From the NCBI RefSeq assembly GCF_001005315.1, contig NZ_LBMG01000027.1:1-64000 (forward strand): a stretch of DNA of 64,000 nucleotides, in the 5' to 3' direction. Of this stretch, positions 32,660-41,048 are shown in pieces. The position numbers and the translations under genes were made by a program. Source of the DNA: Kordia jejudonensis. Lineage in GTDB: Bacteria; Bacteroidota; Bacteroidia; Flavobacteriales; Flavobacteriaceae. The notes beneath the pieces were generated by a model. That model searched no databases and had not been told where the DNA came from. It was given only the letters and a program-made list of their open reading frames with translations. Every line of letters begins with the position of its first letter. Positions within the stretch are counted from its first letter, which is position 1.

Positions 32660-34174
32660 TTACAATTCCATAGCTAAAATAGCCAAACACATTTTGATAC
32701 CTTGGGTAATGTTTCCGATGCGAATATTCTCGTTAGGATTGTGTTGATTGTTGTCCATATTTACCATCGGAACAATAATAGCAGGAATATCTAATACTTG
32801 AATTGCAGGAGTAATTGGAACGGTTCCGCCCATTGTTCGAATTAGAATTGGTTCTTTGCCAAATTCGTTCGTAATGGTGTTGCGTAATTTTTTTCCAATG
32901 GTAGAATTGATAGCGGTTCGAAAAGCATTTACACCAGCATTGGTTGAAATTGTTGCGATCTTAGGATATTTTAGACGTTCGGCATCTGTTGGTTCTCTAG
33001 ATAATACCAAGTAGCCTTGCGCTTCGATATGTTTTTTAATTTTTTTGAGTTGAGCAGCTCCGTCAGTTTCTTTTACCAATCGTACATCTAGATAGGCAGT
33101 GACAATTTCTGGGATGATTGTTTTTAAACCTGGACCTTTCCAAGACGTTTCAATATGACGCACATTTAACGACGGATATTGCAAAGCTTCCTGATAGTTT
33201 GAACCTACATTGTCAGGTTTCGAGATTCCTAAATCAGCTTGAATTTTAGGATTATCATCAGGTACTTGCGACAATAGGTTTTGTGTTTTTTCATCTAATA
33301 CAATTCCATCATAAAAACCATCAATACGTACTTTTCCTGTTTTATCTTTCATGCTTGCTAATAAGTGCGACATTGCAAATACAGGATTGGGCGCGTAGTT
33401 TCCGTAATGTCCACTATGTTGTGGTAATTTGGCTCCGTAAATACTAATGTTAATCGTTGCAATGCCACGGCAACCAAAGGTTAATGTAGGTTTGTTGGTT
33501 GGATGCGCTGGTCCGTCCATAATAATCATATAATCGGCAGCGTATCTATTTTTATACTTTTTTAGCGTGGTTAAAAAACCTTCGGAACGTGTTTCTTCTT
33601 GTAAATCGAGAATGATTTTTACGTTGTATTTTAAATTTTGTTGTTGCTGTTGCAAGAATTCTAACGCGGACAACATCATGATGATTGGTGCTTTATCATC
33701 AGCCGCTGCACGACCAAATACACGCCAATCAGGATCTATTTGTGTTTTAATTCGTGACCAATTGATAATTTGCCAATTACCGTCAGCATCTTGTGCTTTC
33801 AACACAGGACGAAATGGATCTTTTTGATTCCATTTTGCAGGATTTACAGCTTGTCCATCTAAATGCAGGTAAAATAGTATCGTTTTTGCTTTCGGATCAA
33901 CTTGCTTTTCCGCTAGAAATACTGGTAATGTTGAAGTCTTTAAAATGGAAACTTTAAAGTTTAGTTTTTCAAACGCATTTGTAACCCAATCTACATTTTT
34001 CATCATGTTTGGTTCATCGGAAGCCACATTTGGAATGCTGACCAATTCTCGATGTTTCTCAAGAATTGTAGGTAGTTTTTCTTGTATTTTCGAATCCCAA
34101 TCAGTTTGTGCATTTACATAATTTGTAAAAAAGTAGAGTAGGAGTACAAGTATGTATTGAAATTGTTTTCTCAT
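32660..34174 (-). CDS. Secreted M20 family metallopeptidase
   Basis: A 504-aa peptidase from the ATG at 34174. An ATG two codons upstream (34180) is also in frame, but the 34174 start overlaps the upstream stop codon as ATGA, a usual coupling arrangement. A signal peptide (ending near VNAQ) exports it. Metal-site motifs of M20 are present: YLHLDGQ, GRAAADDKAP (bridging Asp), DLQEETRSEG (catalytic and metal Glu) and the dimerisation domain (about 250-380). The final HNPNE provides the last histidine. Likely a periplasmic dipeptidase/carboxypeptidase feeding amino acids. It is co-transcribed with the MORN-like gene before it. Confidence 0.9.
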   Translation of the reverse strand: MRKQFQYILVLLLYFFTNYVNAQTDWDSKIQEKLPTILEKHRELVSIPNVASDEPNMMKNVDWVTNAFEKLNFKVSILKTSTLPVFLAEKQVDPKAKTILFYLHLDGQAVNPAKWNQKDPFRPVLKAQDADGNWQIINWSRIKTQIDPDWRVFGRAAADDKAPIIMMLSALEFLQQQQQNLKYNVKIILDLQEETRSEGFLTTLKKYKNRYAADYMIIMDGPAHPTNKPTLTFGCRGIATINISIYGAKLPQHSGHYGNYAPNPVFAMSHLLASMKDKTGKVRIDGFYDGIVLDEKTQNLLSQVPDDNPKIQADLGISKPDNVGSNYQEALQYPSLNVRHIETSWKGPGLKTIIPEIVTAYLDVRLVKETDGAAQLKKIKKHIEAQGYLVLSREPTDAERLKYPKIATISTNAGVNAFRTAINSTIGKKLRNTITNEFGKEPILIRTMGGTVPITPAIQVLDIPAIIVPMVNMDNNQHNPNENIRIGNITQGIKMCLAILAMEL

Positions 34175-34899
34175 AACCATCTGGATCTCATATATTGTTT
34201 ATCTGTTTTACGATTTAAATTATTTAACATTTCTTCAGCTTCTTTAGCAATTTCTTTGTTTTCATGTGTTGCGATATGTTGTAAAATCTCTATTCCTTTT
34301 TTTGCATCTCTTTGATGTATTTTCCAAATCCATCCCCAAATAAAACGCGTATAACTATTAGTTTTATCAAATTCGGGAGATAATTCTGGACACGGGTTTT
34401 TCAAAATTTCATAATACCATTCAAATAATACATCATCATAATATATACAAGATGGTTTAGAATTTGTTGTTATAAGTTTGGCAGCAATAGCTCCATTTGG
34501 AGCTAAATATATCATTTCATTTGTAACAGAATCTCTGCGTGCTTTAGGAGATTGATTAGATCTGTGTAACCAATGACTATTATCTTTTACCAATACTCCA
34601 TTGGTATCCCATAATCTACCCAATTCAGAATCTTCTCTAGGTTGTCCATTTGGATACCAAATTTTCCAAAGGACTTCATAACCATCTTTAAAAACGGCAT
34701 AATAGATAAGATTTCCATTTTTATGATATTCAAAAGCTTCACCATCTGCGTTTCCATTTTTAAACTCAGTAGTCATCTTACCTTCTACGAGCGTTCCTGT
34801 AAAAGGCTTGCCTAAATACATCAGACATGTATAAAAATCGTGTTCATTTACATCAAAGTCTATTTCATTATAATATACAAAACCATCTTGATACAACAT
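34171..34899 (-). CDS. MORN-2-like repeat protein of unknown role
   Basis: A 242-aa cytoplasmic protein with no signal peptide. Residues ~30-100 carry YwqK/MORN-2-like beta-hairpin repeats (FKNGNADGEAFEYHKNGN, WYPNGQPRED). The C-terminal ~80 residues are helical (AKKGIEILQHIATHENKEIAKEAEEMLNNLN). Such proteins appear in some antitoxin or immunity contexts, but no toxin is next to it. Its stop codon overlaps the start of the M20 peptidase (ATGA), so translation is probably coupled. That linkage to an exported peptidase is unusual, and its meaning is unknown. Confidence 0.65.
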   Translation of the reverse strand: MLYQDGFVYYNEIDFDVNEHDFYTCLMYLGKPFTGTLVEGKMTTEFKNGNADGEAFEYHKNGNLIYYAVFKDGYEVLWKIWYPNGQPREDSELGRLWDTNGVLVKDNSHWLHRSNQSPKARRDSVTNEMIYLAPNGAIAAKLITTNSKPSCIYYDDVLFEWYYEILKNPCPELSPEFDKTNSYTRFIWGWIWKIHQRDAKKGIEILQHIATHENKEIAKEAEEMLNNLNRKTDKQYMRSRWL

Positions 34900-34934
34900 C
34901 TATGAATATTTTTTACATTGTTATTTTTTAGATA

Positions 34935-35318
34935 CTATTTTACACACTTTTGAAAAATATCCTCCAATTCTTTCGCAGGATCATTTGTCAAACCAGCATG
35001 TGTTGGCGAACACAAAATCATGGTACTTTTGGAAGCGGCTAACCAACGAAAACGATCAGATACTTCAAACTCACCAATTGCGCCACCATGCGGAGCACCT
35101 TTGCAAATAGCTTCCCAAGCTTTTAAATACGAAGTGACTTCTTCCAGCGTAAATTCACATGAAAATGCTTTCAATTTTTTTGGATCTACATGGTATTTCA
35201 TTCCTAAAAACCGCTTTCGCTTCGAAAAAACAATTGCGCCAATATTGAAGAATTCTTCACGTTCTACTTTGGGCATGAAACGTATAATCGCGTATTCAAA
35301 TGTAACTTTATCTTGCAT
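34935..35318 (-). CDS. DUF3037 family protein
   Basis: A 127-aa soluble protein matching DUF3037: FEYAIIRFMPKVEREEFFNIGAIVFSKRK near the start, then the helical region with RFRWLAASKSTMILCSPTHAG. The function is unknown. It overlaps the end of the HipA-like kinase gene by 11 bases, so the two are translationally coupled. DUF3037 genes are commonly seen beside HipA-like genes. Confidence 0.88.
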   Translation of the reverse strand: MQDKVTFEYAIIRFMPKVEREEFFNIGAIVFSKRKRFLGMKYHVDPKKLKAFSCEFTLEEVTSYLKAWEAICKGAPHGGAIGEFEVSDRFRWLAASKSTMILCSPTHAGLTNDPAKELEDIFQKCVK

Positions 35319-36087
35319 CTTCCGCTTCTTTTACGAGTGAATCAATCATATTTAATTTCGCTTCTAAATAGTGTACATACGCTGTTCTCATTTCGTCAGG
35401 AGACATATCATCAGCTTCGTGTTGCAACCAATCTTCAGGAATGGTATTGACAATTTTTACAATGGTATCTTTCGTAATTAGTTTCGGAAATTCTTTGGCA
35501 ACAGTTTTCAATTCAGTCGCTTGTGCTAACAAAACGTGATTTTTAATCAATGGAAATGTACGCGTCAAATGATTTTCCCAAGTTGCCCAATTGTGATGAA
35601 AGTAAAAACTTGCGCCATTATCAATAACCCACAATTCAGAATTCCATTGCAGTAGATTTGTATTTTTTACGGTTCTATCAATATTACTAATCATACTGTC
35701 TAATAGCACAATTTTGGAAGCTGTATTGGCGTCAACGGTTGTCACTAAAGGATCAAACGTAATGGAACTTGATAAAAAATGCAATCCTAAGTTGAGTCCG
35801 ACACTAAATTTCAGTAAATCTTGAATTTCTTCATCAGGTTCCGTTTTACTGAATGAATCGTCTAAGTGCATAAACACCAATTCTGGAATTTTTAATCCAA
35901 TAGCACGCGCGAGTTCGCCACCAATCAATTCTGCAATTAGGGCTTTCTTACCTTGTCCTGCGCCTCTAAATTTTAGCACATACAAAAAATCGTCATCAGC
36001 TTTTACAATGGCAGGCAACGATCCGCCTTCGCGTAATGGTTTTATATATTGAACCACATGTACGGTTCTGATATCAAGTGTTTTCAT
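35308..36087 (-). CDS. HipA-like kinase
   Basis: A 259-aa protein, shorter than E. coli HipA (~440 aa) because the N-subdomain is missing. Kinase-like motifs are visible: VLKFRG with the ATP-site lysine, the catalytic loop NIDRTVKNTN, and the DNG metal motif (VIDNGASFYF). Phosphorylation of a protein or tRNA synthetase target is possible by analogy with HipA, but not shown. No HipB-type DNA-binding antitoxin gene is adjacent; the partner is DUF3037, which overlaps its 3' end. Confidence 0.82.
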   Translation of the reverse strand: MKTLDIRTVHVVQYIKPLREGGSLPAIVKADDDFLYVLKFRGAGQGKKALIAELIGGELARAIGLKIPELVFMHLDDSFSKTEPDEEIQDLLKFSVGLNLGLHFLSSSITFDPLVTTVDANTASKIVLLDSMISNIDRTVKNTNLLQWNSELWVIDNGASFYFHHNWATWENHLTRTFPLIKNHVLLAQATELKTVAKEFPKLITKDTIVKIVNTIPEDWLQHEADDMSPDEMRTAYVHYLEAKLNMIDSLVKEAEDAR

Positions 36088-36311
36088 TAGTGCTAAGATA
36101 GGGAAAGTTCTGTTTTTACTTGCGTTTATTTCATTTTTGGTTCGCGTACTTTTTTTAAGATTTTTACGGTATGATAAAAAAGTATTTATTTCAATATTAA
36201 CAAGTATTTTCTTTTAATTAAAGAATCAGGTATTTGTACGCTATTTAATTTTTTTACTAGTTAAGAACTTTAGGTAAAATTTAATTCTAACCAAAATCAT
36301 AAAAAAAAGTT

Positions 36312-37532
36312 ATGAAAAAACTCAGTTTAGACCATTACATTGGTCTGTTAATGACAAATGATGACGAGTTGCATGCTTTCTTGGCCGATCCTACTAATGG
36401 CGGCGTAGAACATGGAATTTCAAAATCAGAACGTGCAGTACTTCGCCGAACCGTTAATCATTTAAGTAATGTAAGTAGAAACGGCTATGGTATTAAACGC
36501 GATTTAGGCTCGTATAGAAGATCGTTGCGTTTGTTACAAAATGTATTGCATCAGCATGTAGGTTCGCATCAGTTTATGAATGCAGCAAATACAGCAGTAG
36601 CTACTGGATCTGCAACAATTTATGTATATCTCACGGGAAATCCTAGCGAACCCGGCGCTCCGTATAGCGATCCTTCAATGGCATACACAACATATGTTTC
36701 TTTTCAGGCAGTTTCGGGAAGTACTACCATTGGAGAAGCCATGAATCTTGATGAAAGTACAGGAAGTCCAAAAGCTACTATACAAGGTACAGATCCAAGT
36801 GGCGCAGCTGTTGAGATTACGTATACATCTACGAAAATTGATGGCGATTGGTATTTGGAATCTTACACCATAACGCAAAATGGAACATCATCAACATACA
36901 ATTTGCCTTTTAATGAACTTTCAGGAAGAGATCCTTTTTGGTTCTATTCATTAGATGGACAAGCAGTTGTAACGAACGATCAGAACAAATATCAAACAAA
37001 TCCAAATGCAGTTTATGGAAGTGTAGGAACATCTTTTGATAAATATCCATTAAATGGCGCACAAACTGTCTATTGGCAAGCAATTGCACCAGATACTACA
37101 TATGGTTTTGGACCGTGTTTCCCAAATAATACTAGCTCATATGCGCTTGGAACTTCATACGCACAAATATGTCAAGGTGTGACAAGAGGAGAAGTATTTT
37201 ATACGAATACTGTAACCAACATTTTTATCAATCCTGCGGCTACAAGATGGATTTTATCGTCTCAGCCAGACGGATCAGGTCAAATTTCAACAGACGATAT
37301 CGTAAAAATTGAAGTTGAAGTAGTAGGATCGTCTACAAAGGAATTACTTTTTGAGTATGACTTTAGTGATAATTGCAGTGGTAGAATCACTCCATTAGAT
37401 ATGGTCGATATTACCGATCAAATTAGTAAATACTCAAATCAATATCTTCATGCGTATATTACGTATCAAGATAAATGTGGTGGTTGTATTTCTTCTACAA
37501 ACTATTTCCTTGTAGCCGTGGTTCCAACCTAA
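36312..37532 (+). CDS. Two-part protein of unknown function with LigA/Nif11-like N-terminus
   Basis: A 406-aa protein without a signal peptide. Residues 1-~85 are helical and basic: YIGLLMTNDDELHAFLADP then HGISKSERAVLRR. This resembles the small LigA or Nif11-type domains used as leaders of some peptide natural products and found as stand-alone helical modules. Residues ~95-400 are beta-rich, with many Tyr, Thr and Ser, and contain a CGGC pair near the C-terminus (KCGGCISS) plus two further cysteines. I recognise no domain in that part. The gene has its own terminator and is alone. Export could occur by a non-Sec route if the N-terminus is a leader; this is speculation. Confidence 0.7.
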   Translation: MKKLSLDHYIGLLMTNDDELHAFLADPTNGGVEHGISKSERAVLRRTVNHLSNVSRNGYGIKRDLGSYRRSLRLLQNVLHQHVGSHQFMNAANTAVATGSATIYVYLTGNPSEPGAPYSDPSMAYTTYVSFQAVSGSTTIGEAMNLDESTGSPKATIQGTDPSGAAVEITYTSTKIDGDWYLESYTITQNGTSSTYNLPFNELSGRDPFWFYSLDGQAVVTNDQNKYQTNPNAVYGSVGTSFDKYPLNGAQTVYWQAIAPDTTYGFGPCFPNNTSSYALGTSYAQICQGVTRGEVFYTNTVTNIFINPAATRWILSSQPDGSGQISTDDIVKIEVEVVGSSTKELLFEYDFSDNCSGRITPLDMVDITDQISKYSNQYLHAYITYQDKCGGCISSTNYFLVAVVPT

Positions 37533-37555
37533 TATTTGTTTAATTTTATAAAACG

Positions 37556-37592
37556 AAAAGCCGCTTATAGATGTGTTAAGCGGCTTTTATTA
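37556..37592 (+). terminator. Terminator of the gene at 36312
   Basis: AAAAGCCGCTTA pairs with TAAGCGGCTTTT around nine bases, 23 bases after the stop codon. Confidence 0.88.
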
Positions 37593-37651
37593 TACTGCAT
37601 TCAATAAAAAAAATACTTCATAAACTTCACAATTCTTATATTTGACACCTT

Positions 37652-37921
37652 ATGAAGAAAATATTAGGATACATATTTATCGGAATCGGTGGTTTTTTAG
37701 GAGTTTCTATTTTACTACAATTGCCAACAATATTTAATGATACCGTAAAGGAATCTGACTTGGAAACGAGTTATGGTATTGGTTATGTACTAGGAAAAGT
37801 TGTGGCGATGTTTATTATAATTACAATTCTAATTTTCCTGATTTGGTTGGGAAGAAAATGGACAAAAAGTACTTCAACTTTAAAAGAATTAGACGCTAAT
37901 AAAAAGGAAACCAACGAGTAA
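37652..37921 (+). CDS. Small two-helix membrane protein
   Basis: An 89-aa protein with two hydrophobic segments (about 5-26 and 46-68) and a charged cytoplasmic tail (DANKKETNE). No family is recognised. The ATG at 37652 follows AT-rich upstream DNA. It ends 9 bases before the end of the convergent methyltransferase gene, with no terminator between. Confidence 0.65.
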   Translation: MKKILGYIFIGIGGFLGVSILLQLPTIFNDTVKESDLETSYGIGYVLGKVVAMFIIITILIFLIWLGRKWTKSTSTLKELDANKKETNE

Positions 37922-37930
37922 TATAGTTTA

Positions 37931-38563
37931 TTACTTTTTAGCGATAATTATCGTGTGGATCTCCAAATTTCCGTCAGACTTTTGATATTCCTTTTCAATC
38001 ATTGATACGATAGAAAAATCAAATGTTTTCAATACAGTTTGAATCGTTTCTACTTCGTGATAATAAAAATACGTACGATTGCCTGTACTTCCTGAAATAA
38101 AACCTGAATCTGCATACTTTCCTGCAACGAAACTTATATACAAAATTCCATCAGGATTTACTAATTTTGAACAATCAGCAATCAATCTAGCACAATCAAT
38201 TTTGGAAAGATATGGAATGATAAAACCACACATGATTCCATCAAATTTCTGATTGATTTCAGTAATATTTCTAGCGTCTAAAACGGTACAATTCACACTC
38301 GGATTGTTCTTTTTCGCCAGTACAATCATAGCTTCAGCAACATCTGTTGCGATAATTTCACTTTTAGGAAGTAATGTTGAAATATGTTTGGTAATATTTC
38401 CCGGACCGCAACCTATTTCTAAAATAGTCGCATCATTCTTAGACAATGATTCACAAAAAAGCACATACGTATCGTTATACAAAGTCAAGTCCATAAAGAC
38501 ATCTTCATACAACTGCGCAATGGTATTCCAAGTGTTGAATGTTTCTTGATATTTTTCGTCCAC
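37931..38563 (-). CDS. Class I SAM-dependent methyltransferase
   Basis: A 210-aa cytoplasmic methyltransferase. Motif I is ILEIGCGPGN (about 47-56), motif II is ATDVAEAMI, and the post-motif strand GIMCGFIIPYL follows. The substrate is unknown; there is no linked pathway. The C-terminus ends in a beta strand typical of the fold (EIHTIIIAKK). Confidence 0.88.
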   Translation of the reverse strand: MDEKYQETFNTWNTIAQLYEDVFMDLTLYNDTYVLFCESLSKNDATILEIGCGPGNITKHISTLLPKSEIIATDVAEAMIVLAKKNNPSVNCTVLDARNITEINQKFDGIMCGFIIPYLSKIDCARLIADCSKLVNPDGILYISFVAGKYADSGFISGSTGNRTYFYYHEVETIQTVLKTFDFSIVSMIEKEYQKSDGNLEIHTIIIAKK

Positions 38564-38732
38564 AGAATATAAGTACTAATCTATTGCTCCAAATTAGTGA
38601 AAAACTATTGAATTTTTTGATGAAAGCATAAAGAATCAAGTACTCACAATCCGAAAATGAAATGTTAACTTTACGCAGCAAAACGACAAAAGTTGAATAA
38701 TCTGTTTATTTTTACTGCTCAAAACCATATTC

Positions 38733-41030
38733 GTGCCAACAAAATTTCAACACACTATATTTACTGTTCTATTATTTTTAAGTACTACAACTGCTGTAAT
38801 GGCACAATATCTTATAGAAGGAAAAGTGATAGATCAATCTACAAACATTCCATTAGCGAACGCAACAGTTACAAACTTTGAAACCAAGATTACAGTCAAA
38901 ACGAATGCCAAGGGAAATTTTTCAATAGAAACAACCGCAGCAATTGATACAAAATTAACAGTTTCCTTACAAGGCTATCAAACACAAATTGTTCAAATTA
39001 CTTCTGGAGAAAACACGATTATTGCTTTATATCCAACAGCAAATGAATTGAACGCAGTTGTTATCAACGGAATTACCATTCAACAAAAATTAAAGCAAGC
39101 TACAGAATCAGTTACAATTGTGACAGAAAGCGAAATCAATAGTGAAAATACAGTACAATTAGCGCCTATTTTAAACCGAGTTCCAGGCGTTTTTATGCAA
39201 AGTGGTTCGCTCAATACGAATAGAATTACGATACGAGGAATTGGCGCACGAAGTCCGTTTGGGACAGCAAATATTCGTGCCTATTATGCAGATATTCCAC
39301 TAACGGACGGAAATGGCGAATCGGCAATTGAAGACTTAGAACTTTCATCTATATCTCGGATGGAAATTCACAAAGGACCATCGTCAAGTAGTTACGGAGT
39401 TGGCTTGGGCGGAACAATTTTGCTCTATCCCGAATATGCCAAATACAACGCGTCAAGCGCGAATGTATACACAACGGTTGGTAGTTTCGGACTCTTTAGA
39501 ACCGTTGGCAAACTCATGCACGGCGGCAAAAAAGCGAATGTAAACGTAATCTACAGCAATACACATTCGGATGGATATCGTGATAATAATTCCTTAGATA
39601 AAGCAACGATGACAATCACATCCAATTGGTTGGTGGATGAAAAAAATGAACTCACATTCATCGGAAACTACACAAGTCTCAAAGCATTCATTCCAAGTTC
39701 ACTAAATCGAGAAGACTTTGAAAATTCGCCAAGAGATGCGGCAACAATTTGGAAAAATGCACGCGGTTTTGAAGATTTCAAAAAAACATTGTTCGGAATC
39801 AATTGGAGTCATGATTTTAACGAAATGTACACGCAAAAAACGAGCGTATTTACAAGTTTCAACAACAACTATGAACCGCGACCTTTTAATATCTTAGAAG
39901 AAAAAGCAACGACATTCGGAATCCGAACACGACTATTGGCAACAAAGAAATTTAAGGAAAGTACACTAAAATGGTCTGTTGGTGGCGAATTGTTCTTTGA
40001 TGATTACAACGCAAAACAATTTGACAATCTATACCAAGATTTCCCAGAAGGCACAGGAAGTGTCGCTGGCGATATCTTATCAAACATTGATGAAAACAGA
40101 AACTATTTCAATCTATTTGCGGAAGCCATTTATACACATAAAAAACTTTCTGTAAATCTTGGATTGCATCTAAATCAAACAAAATATATAGTTGAAAATC
40201 AGTTAAATAATTCAGATGAAGACGATTTTACTTTTGATGCGATTATCTCTCCGAAACTTGGAATAAACTATGAAGTGACCAAAAATTTGAATCTATTCGG
40301 AACAGTTGCACATGGTTTTTCAACACCAACTACGGAAGAAACCTTATTGCCAGATGGTGTGTTCAATCCTGAAATAAAAGCAGAACGTGGTTGGAATTTC
40401 GAAATCGGTTCACGTTTTTACACAACAAATAGAAAACTATCAGGTTCGGTGTCAATATACGCAATGGCAGTAAGCGATTTACTCGTCAATAGAAGAACAG
40501 CAACGGATCAAAATATCACACTAAACGCAGGAAAAACATCGCACAAAGGTATTGAAGCTGCAATTCGTTATGAACTCTTCAAAAATGATCATTTCGAACT
40601 TCATTCGTATGCCAATGCAAGTATAAACGATTTCAGTTTTAAAGAATTTACGGAAACCGATGCAAACTTTTCTGGAAATGACCTAACGGGAGTTCCAAAA
40701 TCTGTCGTAAATTTAGGAATTGAAATGTCAAGCCAAAACGGACTCTATGCACGTTTCGATTTTCAAGCGGTAGGAGAAATGCCAGCAAATGACGAAAATA
40801 CAGTGTACAGCGATGCTTTTGAACTCCTGAATGGTAAAATCGGATATCAAAATTCGATCGGAAAACAATTTGGATATGACATCTCTGTAGGCGCAAATAA
40901 CATTTTTGATACCGCTTATGCATCACAATTACAAGTAAATGCATTTGGAAACGATACAAATGCACGTTACTTTTATCCTGGATTGCCGTTTAACATCTAT
41001 GGCGGAATTCAATTGAACTATAAATTTTAA
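38733..41030 (+). CDS. TonB-dependent receptor
   Basis: A 765-aa outer-membrane transporter. The start is a GTG at 38733; there is no in-frame ATG ahead, and this start gives a good signal peptide (ending VMAQ). Residues ~26-105 are a carboxypeptidase-regulatory-like domain, 110-235 the plug (IRGIGARSPFG, KGPSSSSYGVGLGGTILL), and the rest the 22-strand barrel ending on the aromatic residue of NYKF. The substrate is not shown. The next gene, 18 bases on, is a PQQ sugar dehydrogenase, so the receptor might import a sugar, PQQ, or its metal. Confidence 0.93.
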   Translation: MPTKFQHTIFTVLLFLSTTTAVMAQYLIEGKVIDQSTNIPLANATVTNFETKITVKTNAKGNFSIETTAAIDTKLTVSLQGYQTQIVQITSGENTIIALYPTANELNAVVINGITIQQKLKQATESVTIVTESEINSENTVQLAPILNRVPGVFMQSGSLNTNRITIRGIGARSPFGTANIRAYYADIPLTDGNGESAIEDLELSSISRMEIHKGPSSSSYGVGLGGTILLYPEYAKYNASSANVYTTVGSFGLFRTVGKLMHGGKKANVNVIYSNTHSDGYRDNNSLDKATMTITSNWLVDEKNELTFIGNYTSLKAFIPSSLNREDFENSPRDAATIWKNARGFEDFKKTLFGINWSHDFNEMYTQKTSVFTSFNNNYEPRPFNILEEKATTFGIRTRLLATKKFKESTLKWSVGGELFFDDYNAKQFDNLYQDFPEGTGSVAGDILSNIDENRNYFNLFAEAIYTHKKLSVNLGLHLNQTKYIVENQLNNSDEDDFTFDAIISPKLGINYEVTKNLNLFGTVAHGFSTPTTEETLLPDGVFNPEIKAERGWNFEIGSRFYTTNRKLSGSVSIYAMAVSDLLVNRRTATDQNITLNAGKTSHKGIEAAIRYELFKNDHFELHSYANASINDFSFKEFTETDANFSGNDLTGVPKSVVNLGIEMSSQNGLYARFDFQAVGEMPANDENTVYSDAFELLNGKIGYQNSIGKQFGYDISVGANNIFDTAYASQLQVNAFGNDTNARYFYPGLPFNIYGGIQLNYKF

Positions 41031-41048
41031 ACTTATAACATAAACACC

